Shown: positions 34,901 to 48,000 of the stretch, one piece after another | Layout: each line of letters begins with the position of its first letter | Numbering within the stretch: the stretch's first letter is position 1 | NCBI GenBank assembly: GCA_013397795.1 | Contig: VZTJ01005984.1 | Span: forward strand, 1 to 64,000 | Origin: Orthonyx spaldingii | Lineage: Eukaryota; Chordata; Aves; Passeriformes; Orthonychidae | DNA length: 64,000 bases | Direction: 5' to 3' | Made by a program: the position numbers and the translations under genes | Notes under the pieces: model-generated | Told to the model about the DNA's origin: nothing | Databases searched by the model: none | Seen by the model: only the letters and a program-made list of their open reading frames with translations

Positions 34901-37900
34901 CACATTTCTCAAATTGATGAAAATAATTTATTTTGGGGGGAGGAGAGGACAAGAATGATTACAAACATTCTAATAGCCCCCTAAAGTAAATAACTAAATG
35001 TTCTTCCATTTCAGTGTAGCTCTTGGAAAATTTCCCAGGATGTCTTTAAAGAGATCATTGTAAAATAGTGGGATGTTCTTTTCCCACAGGTATATATTAA
35101 AACAAAAACATTGCACTTGGAATTATTATAGAATTACCTGGTCTTGCGATTACTGTGAAGAGTTTTGGGAAATCATTAACCTGGGCTGCATTACCTAAGA
35201 AGTGCTGCTGCCATGCAGGTCCATGGTTTGTATAGCAGGGGAGGCAGAGGTTCATGATCTTGCCTGCCTGGCTTTAAATGGGAAATTGTAGGGATTCTAT
35301 TTCAGCAGTGAAATTGTTTCTGTTCTTTAACTTGAACTTTCAAGAATAAAAAGGGAGGCTTTACTACAAATGGTGTTGTTTGCAACAACCTCATGGACTC
35401 TGCCAATTTTTTTTTTCCAGCTGAAGTATTTTGTTGCAGGAAAAAACAGATAATTACTTCCAAACTTATTTTAACATTGTAACACAAACACCTGTACATA
35501 GGAAGCAGAGGTCTTCCTCTGTTTGCATCCTTCTTGGTCTACCTGGAAGAGCAGTCTGGCCCTTACCTGCTGCCATAGAGCACCTTGGGGAAGGTGCTGA
35601 GCCCTGTAAGGGAAAAGGAGCACTTATAGTGATTCCCTGGGGAGCTGAGCCCAAGGCAGACCAATGAATTGCATTGTTTTCCTTGACTCGGGTAGCCTTT
35701 TTATAAGATTAGCATTCCCTTCACAGACTCAGGGACCAGAGTAATAAAGGTAATGAAGGATGAGTAATAAAGGCAAGCACAGATGTTTATCTCTCCTAGG
35801 CCCTCTGACATGCCAATACATTGAACCTGTTTGCTGTTTGGACCTCATCTTAAAATTCGAGTTTGAATCTCCTTAGGTGTGTGAATTGGGAACTCCCCTG
35901 CTCAAAGCACTGCTTCAGCTGTATGGAAAATTCTGTGCCAGGCTGTATGGTAATTAATAAGCTGATTTTGTTAGGAGAATGGAGCACCATATCTGAGCTC
36001 TTGTGGCAGAGCAGGCTAATGATACTGGACAGTGAGCAACTGTCACTTTTGCTGAATCTGTCATATTGCAAGTAAGCTGCTTACAGCATGCAGTGAAGGT
36101 GGGCAGAAAGACAGGCTAATCCACATTAGGACTCTACCCAAAGTGAAATCTGGAGTCTGCTTTTCTCAAGAACACAGTTATCCTTTGGAAACTGGTGTCT
36201 CAGAAGCACAAAGAAAACTAAGGAGCTGAACAGGAATCAATTTTGCTAAATAAACTCCATCTGTGTGTCTGCTTGAGGTCTTCTAGACTGTCATTCCTGA
36301 GCAATGGTAAAATAGGAGTTCTGAGAAACAGAAGTGACATGGAATTTGTCAGAAAACATATCCTTATATATTGCTTAAAGATGCAGCATAGATGTGGAAG
36401 CAAATATGAAGATTTTCTTGTATAGAAAAGGCGAATGCTGTGAGGCCTGGTCAGCAGTACTGAACTCTCAGCAAAGCTTTCATGGGTGGGAGCTGTGGAA
36501 GTAGCACACAAGGAAGCTCTTGGTTATCTCTTTCTGTTTCCAGTGCAGCCAGATGCTAATTCCTAACCTAGAGACCCCACTGGGACCTCATCTGCTTCAG
36601 TGTGAGCAGAGTCCATGGACTCTGCAATGGCACTGTGGCAGGAGAGTTGGGAAGAAAGGTGTGGGCACCCACCTCTGCTGACACCTTCCTGCACCACCTC
36701 CTGTTGATGTTCAGCCCTTGGTTGTTCTTCCCTGTTGCTACATTAGGCATGACTGTCCCTTCATGCTTCTGTGGTAGGAAAGCAGTGTATTTCGTCCAGG
36801 TTTCTCTCTCTCTTTTTACAAGTGAGACTTCACCTATGCACAACACGTTTTTCAGAAACAATCCCCCATTTTGGCCTCATTTGGCCAAAGTGCTTAGCAG
36901 TTCCTTGAATTGGAGTAGATAAATAATCATGTTGATGGAGGTGCTGCTTAATATTAAACTAAGTCTGTTGCTGAATCAAGTCCTTGATCTTTGGCAACCT
37001 TTGTGCTATAAAAGTATTTGTACATGTAAACATTAGGTTGTCGATGCAGTTTCTTCAGATAACACTGCAGCATATGGGGCACAGGGCTGAACTTTAAGGG
37101 GCAATAAAACTCAGTGCTGAACACTGGGAATTGTTTCCTCTTTGCAGGCCTTTACATCCGCTTTTAACAACCATTCCTCCATGGCATTTACTAGCGTTTA
37201 AGAATATCTTCATTGCCCTAAAATTGTCCTGTCAACTCTGCAGGGCTCCACAGGCAGAAGGTGTTTGCTGGCACTTTTGTTTTTCATGTGGTTGCATGAG
37301 AAGTTCCACATGAGATTGGAATACTGTATTAAGCTAGGACAGTAGATCATGCATAGGGTTTGAAAGCTGTCAATTGCAATATGCATTTTGCAATGATGAG
37401 GCTGTACAAAATAGGCTTGCAATGAGCTTCAGGAGATCTCCAACTCTGTGGCTCCCAACAAGGGGATCCACAATGGTCAAAGGTAGAGAGGTACCTACAT
37501 GACTTCAAGAATTACAGGTTAAGAAAACAAGGCAGGAAAGTGGGTTTAAATGCTGTCAGAAGAAGGAGATGGGAGATAAATTAAATGGCTTATTAAAATC
37601 ATTCAGTGGCAGAGCTCTAGGTTCAGTGTAGAATTCCTGGCTGTCAGTCCACCAACGCTAACAATAATCACAAGCCTCCAAGGTACAGAGCTGAGGTCCC
37701 TCCATTTCCTGCAGATACCAGGGAGCATGCGAGACTCATTGATGGCCATCATAGGCAATATGTTGTGCCACCAAAGATAACAATTCAAGAGTAGCTGGCT
37801 TAAGACCAAAGAAGGCAGTTCTGTCTTCTGTTCCCTGCAGTCTCTGCTGCATTGGCACAGTAGTGGCAAAGTAGTTGAAAGCTGATCTTTGTAAAATGTC

Positions 37901-40900
37901 TCTCCAAGCATTAGCTTTCAACCATGCAAGCGTGATTTTTCACGCAAAGGAGGTTAGGAGTGCCAGAAGTGCCTTTTCAAGGGCAAGATTTGCTTGAGCT
38001 GGTCATGAAACTGCACCCTGAGGGCTGCTGAATCAGGTTGCTTGTAAAAGTCAAGAGCATTTTGAAGTACAAGATGTTTATGTTCCCTCTTGAAGTGTTA
38101 TAATGAGGATACAGTGATGGCATCAGGGAAGCGGGGTCATAGAGCAGAGCCCTGGGAAAGTGCATGCCTGGCTCCTCTGGTGCTTACCTGGGAATGTGTT
38201 TTGGTTACCGACTGCTAAACATAGCAAAGCTGGAGTTGCATTATTATTCTACTGAATGTCAAAAAGGTTGTGTCTTACGGGAGAGCACGTCACCGTAGCC
38301 TTAACCAGCTGTAATACAGAGGCTGTTGAAAAGCACAGCTCTGTTACCATCACAGTACTTTTATGTATTTTTACCTTGAGGAGGAAGCATTTGTTGAAAT
38401 GAACTTTTAGTTCCCCAGCTTTGAAGATGTTTCTGGTTGGAATGGTGTCTATGAGTACATGTAACATTTTTTAAAGGTAGAAGAATGTTTTCTGGTAGGG
38501 TTATACATTTGGTTTGTGTGTTCTCTGCAGTCTTCAGCACCATAGAACTGGGTGAGGGGTTTTGGATGGTTTTAGCACTTAATTAGGAGGTGATGAACAG
38601 TTTAAGGTTTTGAATACTCTTTCGATGATGCTTTTAGTATAAGGCCTATGAGGATGCTGCACTGCCACTGGAGAGATCCAATGAGGCATTTACGCCTAAA
38701 AAAACATTCCCCAAATAAGCCCATCTACCAGACAGGGGCTCCACCTTGAAGGCATTGTTGGGGAACCTATGAAAAGTGCTGGAGAGCACCCCAAACAAAT
38801 GATTTCTTGGAAACTGGCTTCTTTTCAGGCATTTCAGTTTGGATGTCCTGAGCCACTTGTCAGAAGTTTAATAGTATTTATCTCAAGTGAATCTGGCCAT
38901 GACTGTTGAGGTTTTTTTGAGGAATTTAGTTTTAAATAACATTTCCTTTGTCTAGATATTTATCATTGTTAGAAGGAATCTCACTCTGCCTGTGAGTTAT
39001 TGCTGGCTCTCACAGGCATGGCTGTGTTTATATAAGTCAGGTTTTTTTTCCTGGAAGGTGGGAAGGTAGGCATTGCTTCCCCTGGCATGTTATGGGGGAC
39101 AGTTCTGCAGCCCGGCTTCATCTTGCTCGCTTACCTGTAAGTTCTCATTGGGCTCTACGAGAGGGTATTTCTGCAGTTCTGACAATCTGACATCCTCCAT
39201 GTCAGGCTAAAGCTGTTAATTTTATTTGGGGTATTTTTATTTGGGTGGGTTTGATCCTTTTGAGCTGGACACTGGGGTTAAGGCTTCTTCCTAAAGGTGC
39301 TAACCAAGGAAACTGAGCCATATTAGAAATAACACAGGTACCATTTGCAGTCTTGCTTCTGATGAAGGATAACTACTGGAATACAAAAGCTGCAATTGAA
39401 TTTTTCAGTTGTGCAGCAGCACTTCATTGAACAGGGAGGAACCTAAGCATGAGTTTAGTTTCACTACGGCACTTGCTGAATAAGGGTCTAGGTTAATAAC
39501 ATCAAGTAATAGCTGGTGCCAGCACTGCCTTCGGCTACATAGGAAATTCAAGGCTATATTTCTCAAACACACAAGCCCATTGCATTGCAATGCCAAGAGG
39601 AAAAATTTGCCAAAGCTGAAATTTGGTGGTTGCGATGGATCTGCTTTGCAGTGACAGGGCTGTTGGAACAGAAACTACCATTGGTGTTTGGAAACAGCTC
39701 TTGTATGGAAGAAAAAAAGACTGTTAAGACATTCTTCTGTGAAATAGCTCCAGAGAAAGCACTGAGCATACAGCAGTGTATAGAAGAAAAATGTGCATGA
39801 AGGCTTCTTTATCTGTTACATGAGTAATCAACACATGTGTAAATATGCCTTCTTATAAACTGTATTTATCTTATAGAGGAAGCAATGGTAATGTCTCTGT
39901 CTTTCAGATGTAGGTATGGAGTATAGATAAGCAGCATTACGTGTCCATTATCCCTGTGGATCACAGAAGAAAAGAAACCAACTAAAAATAATTCCCCATG
40001 ACCATTACTTGGAAACTTTAACAAAGTCCCTAATCCAGGATGGTAATGCTGTCAAATATGTATTTTAAAGACAGGTATGAGAGTCTGAATAACATGTCAG
40101 TTTAAGGTAATCTTCCTTTTTTTTTTTTTTCTTTTACTGGTAAGTATCTCTGCACTTGCTTCAGTACGGAGACGATGTGAAGGTTAAGAGGCTTTGCTAG
40201 TACAGTTGCAATTTCCTTGAAATATATCTGAACTGGCCAGCAAGAATAGGCAAGAGCTAAAATATAGTTTGACACCAAGAAAAAGGATCTCAGATTGTAT
40301 TGGTTCAAATTCAGAAAAGTGCTGTGACAGCCTGCCAGCATGAGTCATGTATTTTGGAGTGTTTGTGCTTCATAGCCTGTTCCCCAATAAAAGACACTTC
40401 TGTTTTGGACAACTTTCAGCCTTGTACAATCAGTCCTATCTGCTTTTAAGATAAATATATGTATATTAATAATGAGAGGGATACTAACAGATTGACATTT
40501 CATGGGATTTTAGGAATGAACCTCTGTCTGCTGAAGTCAGAGGCAGCTTTGCCATTAACAAGTGTGTTTAGTCACTGCATAGTCTAACAGTGTAACTGCC
40601 TTTATAGACTAGAGGCATTCTATCTAAAGGCATTCTGTAAATGTCAAACAAGGTTTGACTGGAATTCCTTGTGCATTATTTTGTGAGTAACTAGGGTTTG
40701 GGAACTAGATTTTGGAAGTCTATCCATATGTAGCATACTTTAGAAATTCACTTAAAGATAAATGAGTAACAGACCCGATATTCCTAGGTTTCTAGTGCCT
40801 GGATTTTGAGAGCTGCAGTATTTTAAGGGGCTAGCATCTCCAAAGAAAAGGAGATTTTTTGCTGTGATGTACACTGAGCTTTGGCAATGGTTTTGTATTT

Positions 40901-41889
40901 GGACCATCCTTTCAACCACTGACATACCCCTATGCTAGAACCTATAAATCACCCAGGGAAAAGGATGAGGACTTTGATGTTGTACCAAAGTTCTCTGGTG
41001 CCACAGAACCTGGCATCAGGCCTGTGGGTCTTATCCCGGCTGTCCCCTTCCTTGTGTGTTTGCCTGATGTTTGAACTCTGTGTAAGTTGACTCAAAGGAT
41101 CCTGGAGTTTCAGCTCTGGAGTCCAGGAGAGCAGAAATGATGCTCTTGGCTCCAGTGCCGTAACTTGTTCTTTGTCTAGGACAGTGCAAGTTATTCTTTC
41201 CAAGCAAATATTTACTAAGTAAATAGCAGGGGAGAGTTCGTATACAATTTGTTGGCATTACGTCAATAAAGATTTATTCTGATGTGTGTTTTAGAAGTTT
41301 AATTAACATGAGCTTTGCAATATGTGCTGGAAAGTAAATAACAAGCACATCTTTATTTACTTAGCACAAGAGTAATGCTTCTTTAGAGAAAGCCTTTTCC
41401 TAGTGCATACAACTCTGTTCACTGGTACCATGCAGGCCATTCCTCAGAGCACACACTTCTTAAATCCCCTGTAAGCCCAAATATCAGGCTTAGGAGAGAC
41501 TACAGTGCTGTACAGGTCTCACAGTGAGCCTTTGCACTGGGAATGAGTTCTATCCCACCATCTGAACACCATGCAAACAAGCAGTGAGACCTGAGACTGA
41601 AGGAGATGATCAACTCCATCAGTGTGGCTGTTGTGCAGAGCTGTTTATGGAAAATATAACAGGTGAACAGGCTGATGCTACTTTGCAGATTTGATCATGT
41701 TAGTGATCAAAAATATCAGCATGAGCAGAATACCCACAATTGAGCTGTTTTTATTTGGAAGGACTTCTTGTCTGAGAGCTTGGCTGTCCACTGAGTTATA
41801 AATCCCAGCCAGCAGCATTCTACAATAGAGTCCTGATATGACCTTTAGCTGAGAACCACAGATGGCAACCATGTGGGAAGGTTACTGTG
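19998..41889. other. Long intergenic stretch without a detectable gene
   Basis: About 22 kb were scanned on both strands. Open frames are short and lack known domains; the longest (172 codons, minus strand, 28890-29408) is about what chance allows in this much sequence. A splice-site-bracketed 41-nt segment at 20438-20478 is possible but unsupported. A 16-bp direct repeat occurs at 24257 and 24378, and 14 T lie at 40117-40130. I see no named repeat, tRNA or pseudogene. Non-coding RNA genes cannot be excluded. Confidence 0.6.
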
Positions 41890-42240
41890 CTTTGGATGCC
41901 GTCTGCCCTGTAACCGACCCCATAACCGATGTGTCGTATCCTATAAGTGATACATCATTCTCTGATGTCTCATCCATAAAGTCTGATTCTGGGGCCTTGC
42001 AGATTGTTTACATGTGAGATTTCCATTGGGGATTCTAAGGTACAGGCTGACAGTGGTGAAAAGTCGCTGCCAGCAATGGGAGTTCTAGTTAGAAATAAGA
42101 AATCACACCTTACTGGAGCTGTCGGCCCTGTGAATGCTGCCCGGTGAACTTTTAGCTATCTGAACAAGGAATCTTCATTAGATTCTCTGGAATTGCCTGC
42201 ATGCTCAGGGCCAGTTATAAGTGTACGTATCTTCAGGGCT
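41890..42240. other. CpG-retaining block, possible old ERV remnant
   Basis: About eight CpG occur in 340 bp where the neighbours have almost none. The left part repeats related phrases (TAACCGACCCCATAACCGAT, then CCTATAAGTGATACATC, then TCATCCATAAAG). This resembles the CpG-bearing style of avian LTRs, but I cannot assign a family. Confidence 0.3.
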
Positions 42241-45200
42241 TGGGCTCAGCAGGAAAGGAGAAAAGTCCTGCATTGGGAGAGGTCGCTCCAACATGATCAT
42301 ATCCTGGGCTCACAGACAAGGTCTCTTCTTACTGGACTGCATCCCCCAGTCTACTGGAAATGTTCTCATGCTTCTTCTGAAGCTGTTACATCTTTTGATG
42401 TAACATCTCACATCTGGGATAATGATGTCTTTGTATTCCCTTTTTTCCAAGAAAACTTTAATCATTTCATAAGCAGCTAAAATATGCATAGCCACTAACT
42501 TCACTATTAATGTAACATTTATGACAGGCTTTACAACAAGGAACAGATTTCATGTTCATGGTCAGCCCTGTTTGGCTGAAATGAACACAGCAGTCAAACT
42601 TCTCTTACTTTTCTCAATACTTCTGTTTGTGTGTAACTGACCTTTCCCCCTCCTTCATTCCTATTCCACTTCCTGTGTTGTTCTTCAAATATCATTTAAA
42701 TTGTGTTTGATACAAGTTAAATGCTATAGAAACGCTATTGATTGCTGTTCAGATTTGTCAACTCTGTTATTCTAAGGCATCAGATTGATAAACAGGTTTC
42801 TAAGGCATTACTCTGAGGCAATGAATATTTTTCCAGGTGGACATTGCAGAAGAGTAGAGTAGAAGTATATTTTTTCATAGGTTGTGCAAGAATAGGCACA
42901 ATGTTTGTTAATTGTCCCTCATCTCCCCATACATGTTTATTGCTCTGCCACTGTGAATAGGTTGTTACTGGTTGGTTTCTTTGTAGCCGTCCCCTGCACT
43001 TTGATAGAGAAATTGCTTTGGGTGATAATTTTTCTCTGGACTTCTTCAAAGCTCTTCTTTCATCTGCCTCCTGATTTTGCTCTGCCAATTGACATTTTAT
43101 GCATTCTGGGAGGCTGGCAGTCCAGATGTTTTCATGACAATGGTGTCTTTATCATCAGGATTCATAATTAGGCAATTATTTTTTTTACAATACAGTCATT
43201 CTGAGATTTTTGTGTAACAAGCAGTTAGATATTATAATTTGCTAGAAATGCCTTTTTTGTGTAAGTATGGATTAGAATAGATTTTAATTTTACAATTTCA
43301 GAATCTAAATTAGACATTGTATTAAAGAAAAAATACTTCTTATGTCTGTTAGAACATTTACGTTTGTGTTGTGCTTATGCCAGCCAGAGTAAAATAGTTC
43401 CATATGTTTTTAGTCTTAGGTTAAGTTTAAAACTGCTGGTAAAAGATATGGTGGGAAAATGGTTTATGATGATGCAAGAAACTGTAGCTAGAATTTTTAA
43501 GATGCTGCAGTGCCCTATCCCCTCCTGCTCTGCAATGGGAAGTCCAAGTGTCAACAGAAATAAAATCTTAGTCAGTTTGAGCTAGCTGGAATGTGGAATA
43601 ACTTCAAGACATTTTGTTCTGATTGTTTCAGCCACTTCTTTTTGCATCTAACTGGAATATTCAACCAAAAGTAATTTCATTTCTACCTCTTCCTATTTTG
43701 TGTGTGTATGTTTCAGCTGAGAAATGCAGTGGAAGCAATTGCCTGCAAAAATGTGCATGTTTTGGTAAAGAATCATTTCCCTAAAGAGCTCCCTTTGTAA
43801 TGTCTCTGTCTTACCACTCTTATTTCTTTTCCCCGATGTGCAGTAAAATATGAATCCTTTCAAATGTTAAGCCTGAGTTTAGTCTTGTTTATGTTTTGCT
43901 TCTTAATGACAAGTGTTGAACACTTTGTGATTTCAAAGTGTTTCAAAGTGATTTCAAAGAATGTTCACAGTGGTAGATAGAGTTGCAAAGAACACTGGAT
44001 GAGTATGACTTCTGTTTCTGTGAGTTTTTTAATTTGTAGTAGAAAATTGCCTGAAAACTTTATTCCTAGTCCATCTCCATTTGTGCTTTGATGGGAAAAC
44101 TGCCGATGGCTTTAGGCAAACAAAATGATTTGAAGATGTGGATGTTTTGCTGAACTTAAGCAACTGTTAAGCTTAACTCTTAATCTTAACCATTTGTTAA
44201 GCAAGGACAGTTGTCTGTGAATGACAAGTGCCTCAGCTTACTTTCTCTGCAGACTAGCAACACTCTGTCCAGGTGCATTTCAACCAGTGATGCCACTCCT
44301 GTCACTACAAAACAAAGAAGATAAACTATCTCTAAGTTGCAGGAGAAAATCCCTTGTACCCCTTGAGTTGTCCTGGAGAAAAGGGATGCTGTACATCCTT
44401 GAGAACATATCTTTTTCTCCCATATGTACCAGTTTCCCAAGACCCTTTATTAACTGCATCAGAGGTAACAAAGTATGTGGGTATGTGGTCAGCTTTGTTG
44501 ATTGAAGAAAAGACTGTGATAGGGGAGAAATCTGGGACAGCAATGGGTGGAAGGGGAAGACAGATGCCATTCCAGAGCTGGTGGGTGTTGATGGCTGCTG
44601 TTGTCACCCTGTTGAAGGGAGAATAGGTATAGAGAGCAGCTTTGGCTGGTCACAGGAGTCCTTAAGTCTTTTCTGCCCTTGAAAACTAAGCTGTGTGTTC
44701 TCTGGACACCACATCAGGTCAGGCTGAGGGAGTTGGAATGAAAACAGCGAAAGCAGCACTGCAGAGGTAAAACAGGAGTTCTTCATGAAGAAGAACTTGG
44801 ACAGTTTCTTTGCCTGTGACCACTGGTGCTGTAGACAAAATTTAAGGTTGCTCCATCTGTCAACATGATGAGCTCCAAGGTCCAAACTCTGCTTCATGGA
44901 ATATGTGTGTTCAGGTGATGGCTGTGAACAACTTGAGGTTAGAAACCACTCACTCTGTGTCTTCCTGACTAACCTAAACAGATCTTTCTGGTCAGCATGA
45001 AGTAAATGATGACCACATCTCGTCTAACTCTTTCCAACTGGACCTGTTACGTGCCTCTAAGAAGTTAGGTAAGAGGTGACGTTGCAGTCTGAGCTAGGGG
45101 TGGCTTTCATGTTACGTGGTGCTCAAAAAGTAGGTTACTGGGTCAGGAACAGCAAGTTCTGACTGTTTGCCAGCTTGGCCTTTTTTTTTCCCGCAATGTT

Positions 45201-45837
45201 TATACTGCTGTGACCTGCCACGCTGAAATGAGTGTAAAATGAGCAGGAGCAGTGCTTCAAGATGGATTTGATTGAACTTGTCCTTCCGTACCTGCCTCAG
45301 ATTGTCAGTTCGCAGGATGTTTGCTGTATGGAGGCTCCCTTTTTGAAATGAAAAATAAAGCTAATTGGAATCCAGTGGCTAGAAAAAAAAAACACAGTCC
45401 TTTTTAATGATTGTCTTGAAGCCAAAAAAACTTTCTAAACTCACTGGAGAGTGAAGAGATGTGAGCTCACAAATTCAGTACTAGGAGAATTTGCACCCAG
45501 ATCTAGAGTTAGGGAAGATCCCTTGGGACATCTGGAAAATTTGAAACTAGCTCAGAACAGTGAATTTTGTGATAATTGAGTTTTGATTCTGGTTGTGATC
45601 AGTTTGAAATGCCTCTGGCTGTTTGCACTGCTTTGTCCAAAACAGGGTCCTCCCCCACCAGGGAGGAACTCCTTTTAAGCCTCCACAAAGCCAGAGCTCA
45701 AGACCTGCTGCAGGGCATGGGGATGGAGAGCAGCTGCTGCCAGGATCGAGTCCCTGAAAGGGAGCAGAGTGCCAGGCTGAGGGTGGGAAACCTGACAGAG
45801 AATTGCAGCCTCCTTCCCAGCCAGAGCACAGGGGCAG
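42241..45837. other. Intergenic, nothing identified
   Basis: No exon or nameable repeat. A short decamer tandem TTTCAAAGTG (two copies plus a partial one) lies at 43931-43959. Confidence 0.65.
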
Positions 45838-45920
45838 GAGGATGATGGTTCAACTCCATGATCTTAAAGGTTTAAAGGTCTGAAGCAGCATCCTAAAAAC
45901 TATGATTTTGTGTTTCTATA
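45838..45920 (+). mobile_element. Degraded CR1 LINE 3' terminal fragment
   Basis: GATGGTTCAACTCCATGATC, then TTAAAGGTTTAAAGGTC and a tail ACTATGATTTTGTGTTTCTA resemble a CR1 3' end with a small internal duplication of the AAAGGT motif. It is more diverged than the other copies. Confidence 0.6.
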
Positions 45921-47937
45921 ACTGCAAAGGTGAAGCTGACTCAGGCTGCACCTGGGTGTATACCTGTCCCAAGCATTGGACCCCACAGTTCCTCCTGTGC
46001 TGGGTCATGGCAGCCTGGAGCAGATCACTCATCCTGCTGCTGCCATAGGCTCCATGACCCTACAAGTGGAGCATGAAGGCAGCAGCAGTGGCTCCTTCAT
46101 TTGCAGGGCTGGCATGAGTCCTTTCTGGTCCTGGCCACATCCAGCTCCCATGAACACCAGCTGCACACAGCTGCACTGCCCCAGTCTTGCAGCTGGACAT
46201 ACAATGTTATATCCAAAGGGAAATTCCTTTGGGTTGGAGGCAAGTCTTCCTCTTGCTCACTGCCTTTGTGCCTAGATTTCTAGAGCATGATACTGGAGCT
46301 CTCCTCCCCCTGGTTAAGTGCAAAGAGCAGGGTACAGAAGGAATGGGTGGCCTGGTTTCAAATATTTGAATAATCTCACCCATGAAAATATTACCCAAAG
46401 CAAAGCCTCAAGATATGTTCAAGTGGCTTGCTGCCAAAGCTGACTTAAGAGGAAACTGTGTGGGCCATTCAGTGAAGTGATTCATTAAGCTTTCAGTGCT
46501 TCCGAAAGCTCATCTAGAAGAAATTAAAGTAAGAAAAGAAAAAAAAAAAGCAGGATTCAAAGAGAGATTGCACCTCACAAAATCTCTGTCTTAAATCACA
46601 GCTTTCTGCTGCCAGACCAGATGTAGCAGGACAAAGAAAGAACAGCATTGCTTAATGCTCATTGCCAAGCTAAAATGGCATCTAATCACAATGCATCAGC
46701 AGCATGCCCAGAAAATGGTCTGTGCAGCCTGCAAAAGCCACCCTCAGCACTATCTGGTTTGCACATGCCTCTTTGTGTTCCTCATTCACGATTTGAAAAT
46801 ATCTGCAACTGGCGGAAAACTGTGCTGGTCAAAGAAGGGCGAGGTGGGTAATGCAGGTAATAACCACACAGATCTCCGTATTTTAAAGCAGGGATCAGCT
46901 CATCTTCTTACTGTTTAATGAAATGCAGTCAGACTGCAGTATCTCATAGAAGACCTGTTATGAGACTATCAGCCTCTCAGAGCTGCAAAGGTTCCCCACT
47001 GGTGATGGCTCAGTAGGGCCCTGGTTATCACCACTGATTTACAGTTCCCTCTCTGCTGGCAATCAGTTCAGCCACGACCAGAGAATATATGTTAAGCCTC
47101 ACCCCTGAAGACCCCAGTCCTGCGAGGTGCCAAGTGTTTGGTGTGGGAAGCAGCATTATAGGAGTCAGGAAGAAGGTGAACATCTCACCCCCTGCATGCC
47201 CCCTCTTTCTTAGAAGGCTGGATCAGATTCTTACCTGATAAAAGTAGACGTGGCTCTGTTGCCTTCAGTGAAGCTGTGCTGATATATGCTGGTGCAGAAT
47301 ATGGCCAGGTGTCTGTTTAGAAGCTAAGCTCTAAAGGTTTAAGGAGAGGCATGCATTTAAAATGCAAAATAACCACCATTAGTCCCTGCTGGTCTTGTTT
47401 CTTAGGGGATTTTGTTGATACTAAGTTGTCCTGGAAGCTGACCTATATGAAAATCCACGTCTTTCCCTGGTGTGCCATCCTTGGTGGGTTTGCAGGCACT
47501 ACACAGCTTGATCCTGTCTTTCCCTTCCCAACGCGGGGTTAGCAAAGGAAGTGATGGTCTCTTGGTTAAAGAGAGCTGCCACCATCACATGTGCTCACTT
47601 CTGCTTCTGCCCTTGCACCACTTTGGGGTGTGATCTTATGCAAAGCCTGTAACTGTGCCTGGCCTTGATTTCTCTCTCTGAAAAACAATGACAACAGCAC
47701 CATCTGAATGCTTTTACCTGTCTTTTTTTGGGGAGTATAAAGTGACACAAAAGCAGAAATCTGTGTCTGCTCTTCATTCCCTGCTGCACAAATAGCTCTC
47801 CAGCCCAGCTTTGTCACTTCAACAGCTGTAGCATTAAAGCAAAAATAAAGCCTGATATTGGGGTTCTGCTTTGGAATTCACAAACCATTATTACAGCAGG
47901 GGAATGCCCTAATACTACTCTGCTTCCACTCAATGAA
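45921..47937. other. Intergenic, nothing identified
   Basis: Mixed composition between two CR1 fragments. Several short + strand frames near 46.0-46.9 kb have no recognisable protein content. Confidence 0.65.
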
Positions 47938-48000
47938 CTGATGGAACTAGATCATCTTTAAGGTTCTTTCCAACCCAAACTGTTTTATGGTTCCATGATA
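47938..48000 (+). mobile_element. CR1 LINE 3' terminal fragment
   Basis: ATCATCTTTAAGGTTCTTTC at 47951, then CAACCCAAACTGTTTTATGG and TTCCATGATA: the last about 60 bp of a CR1 on the + strand. Confidence 0.8.
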
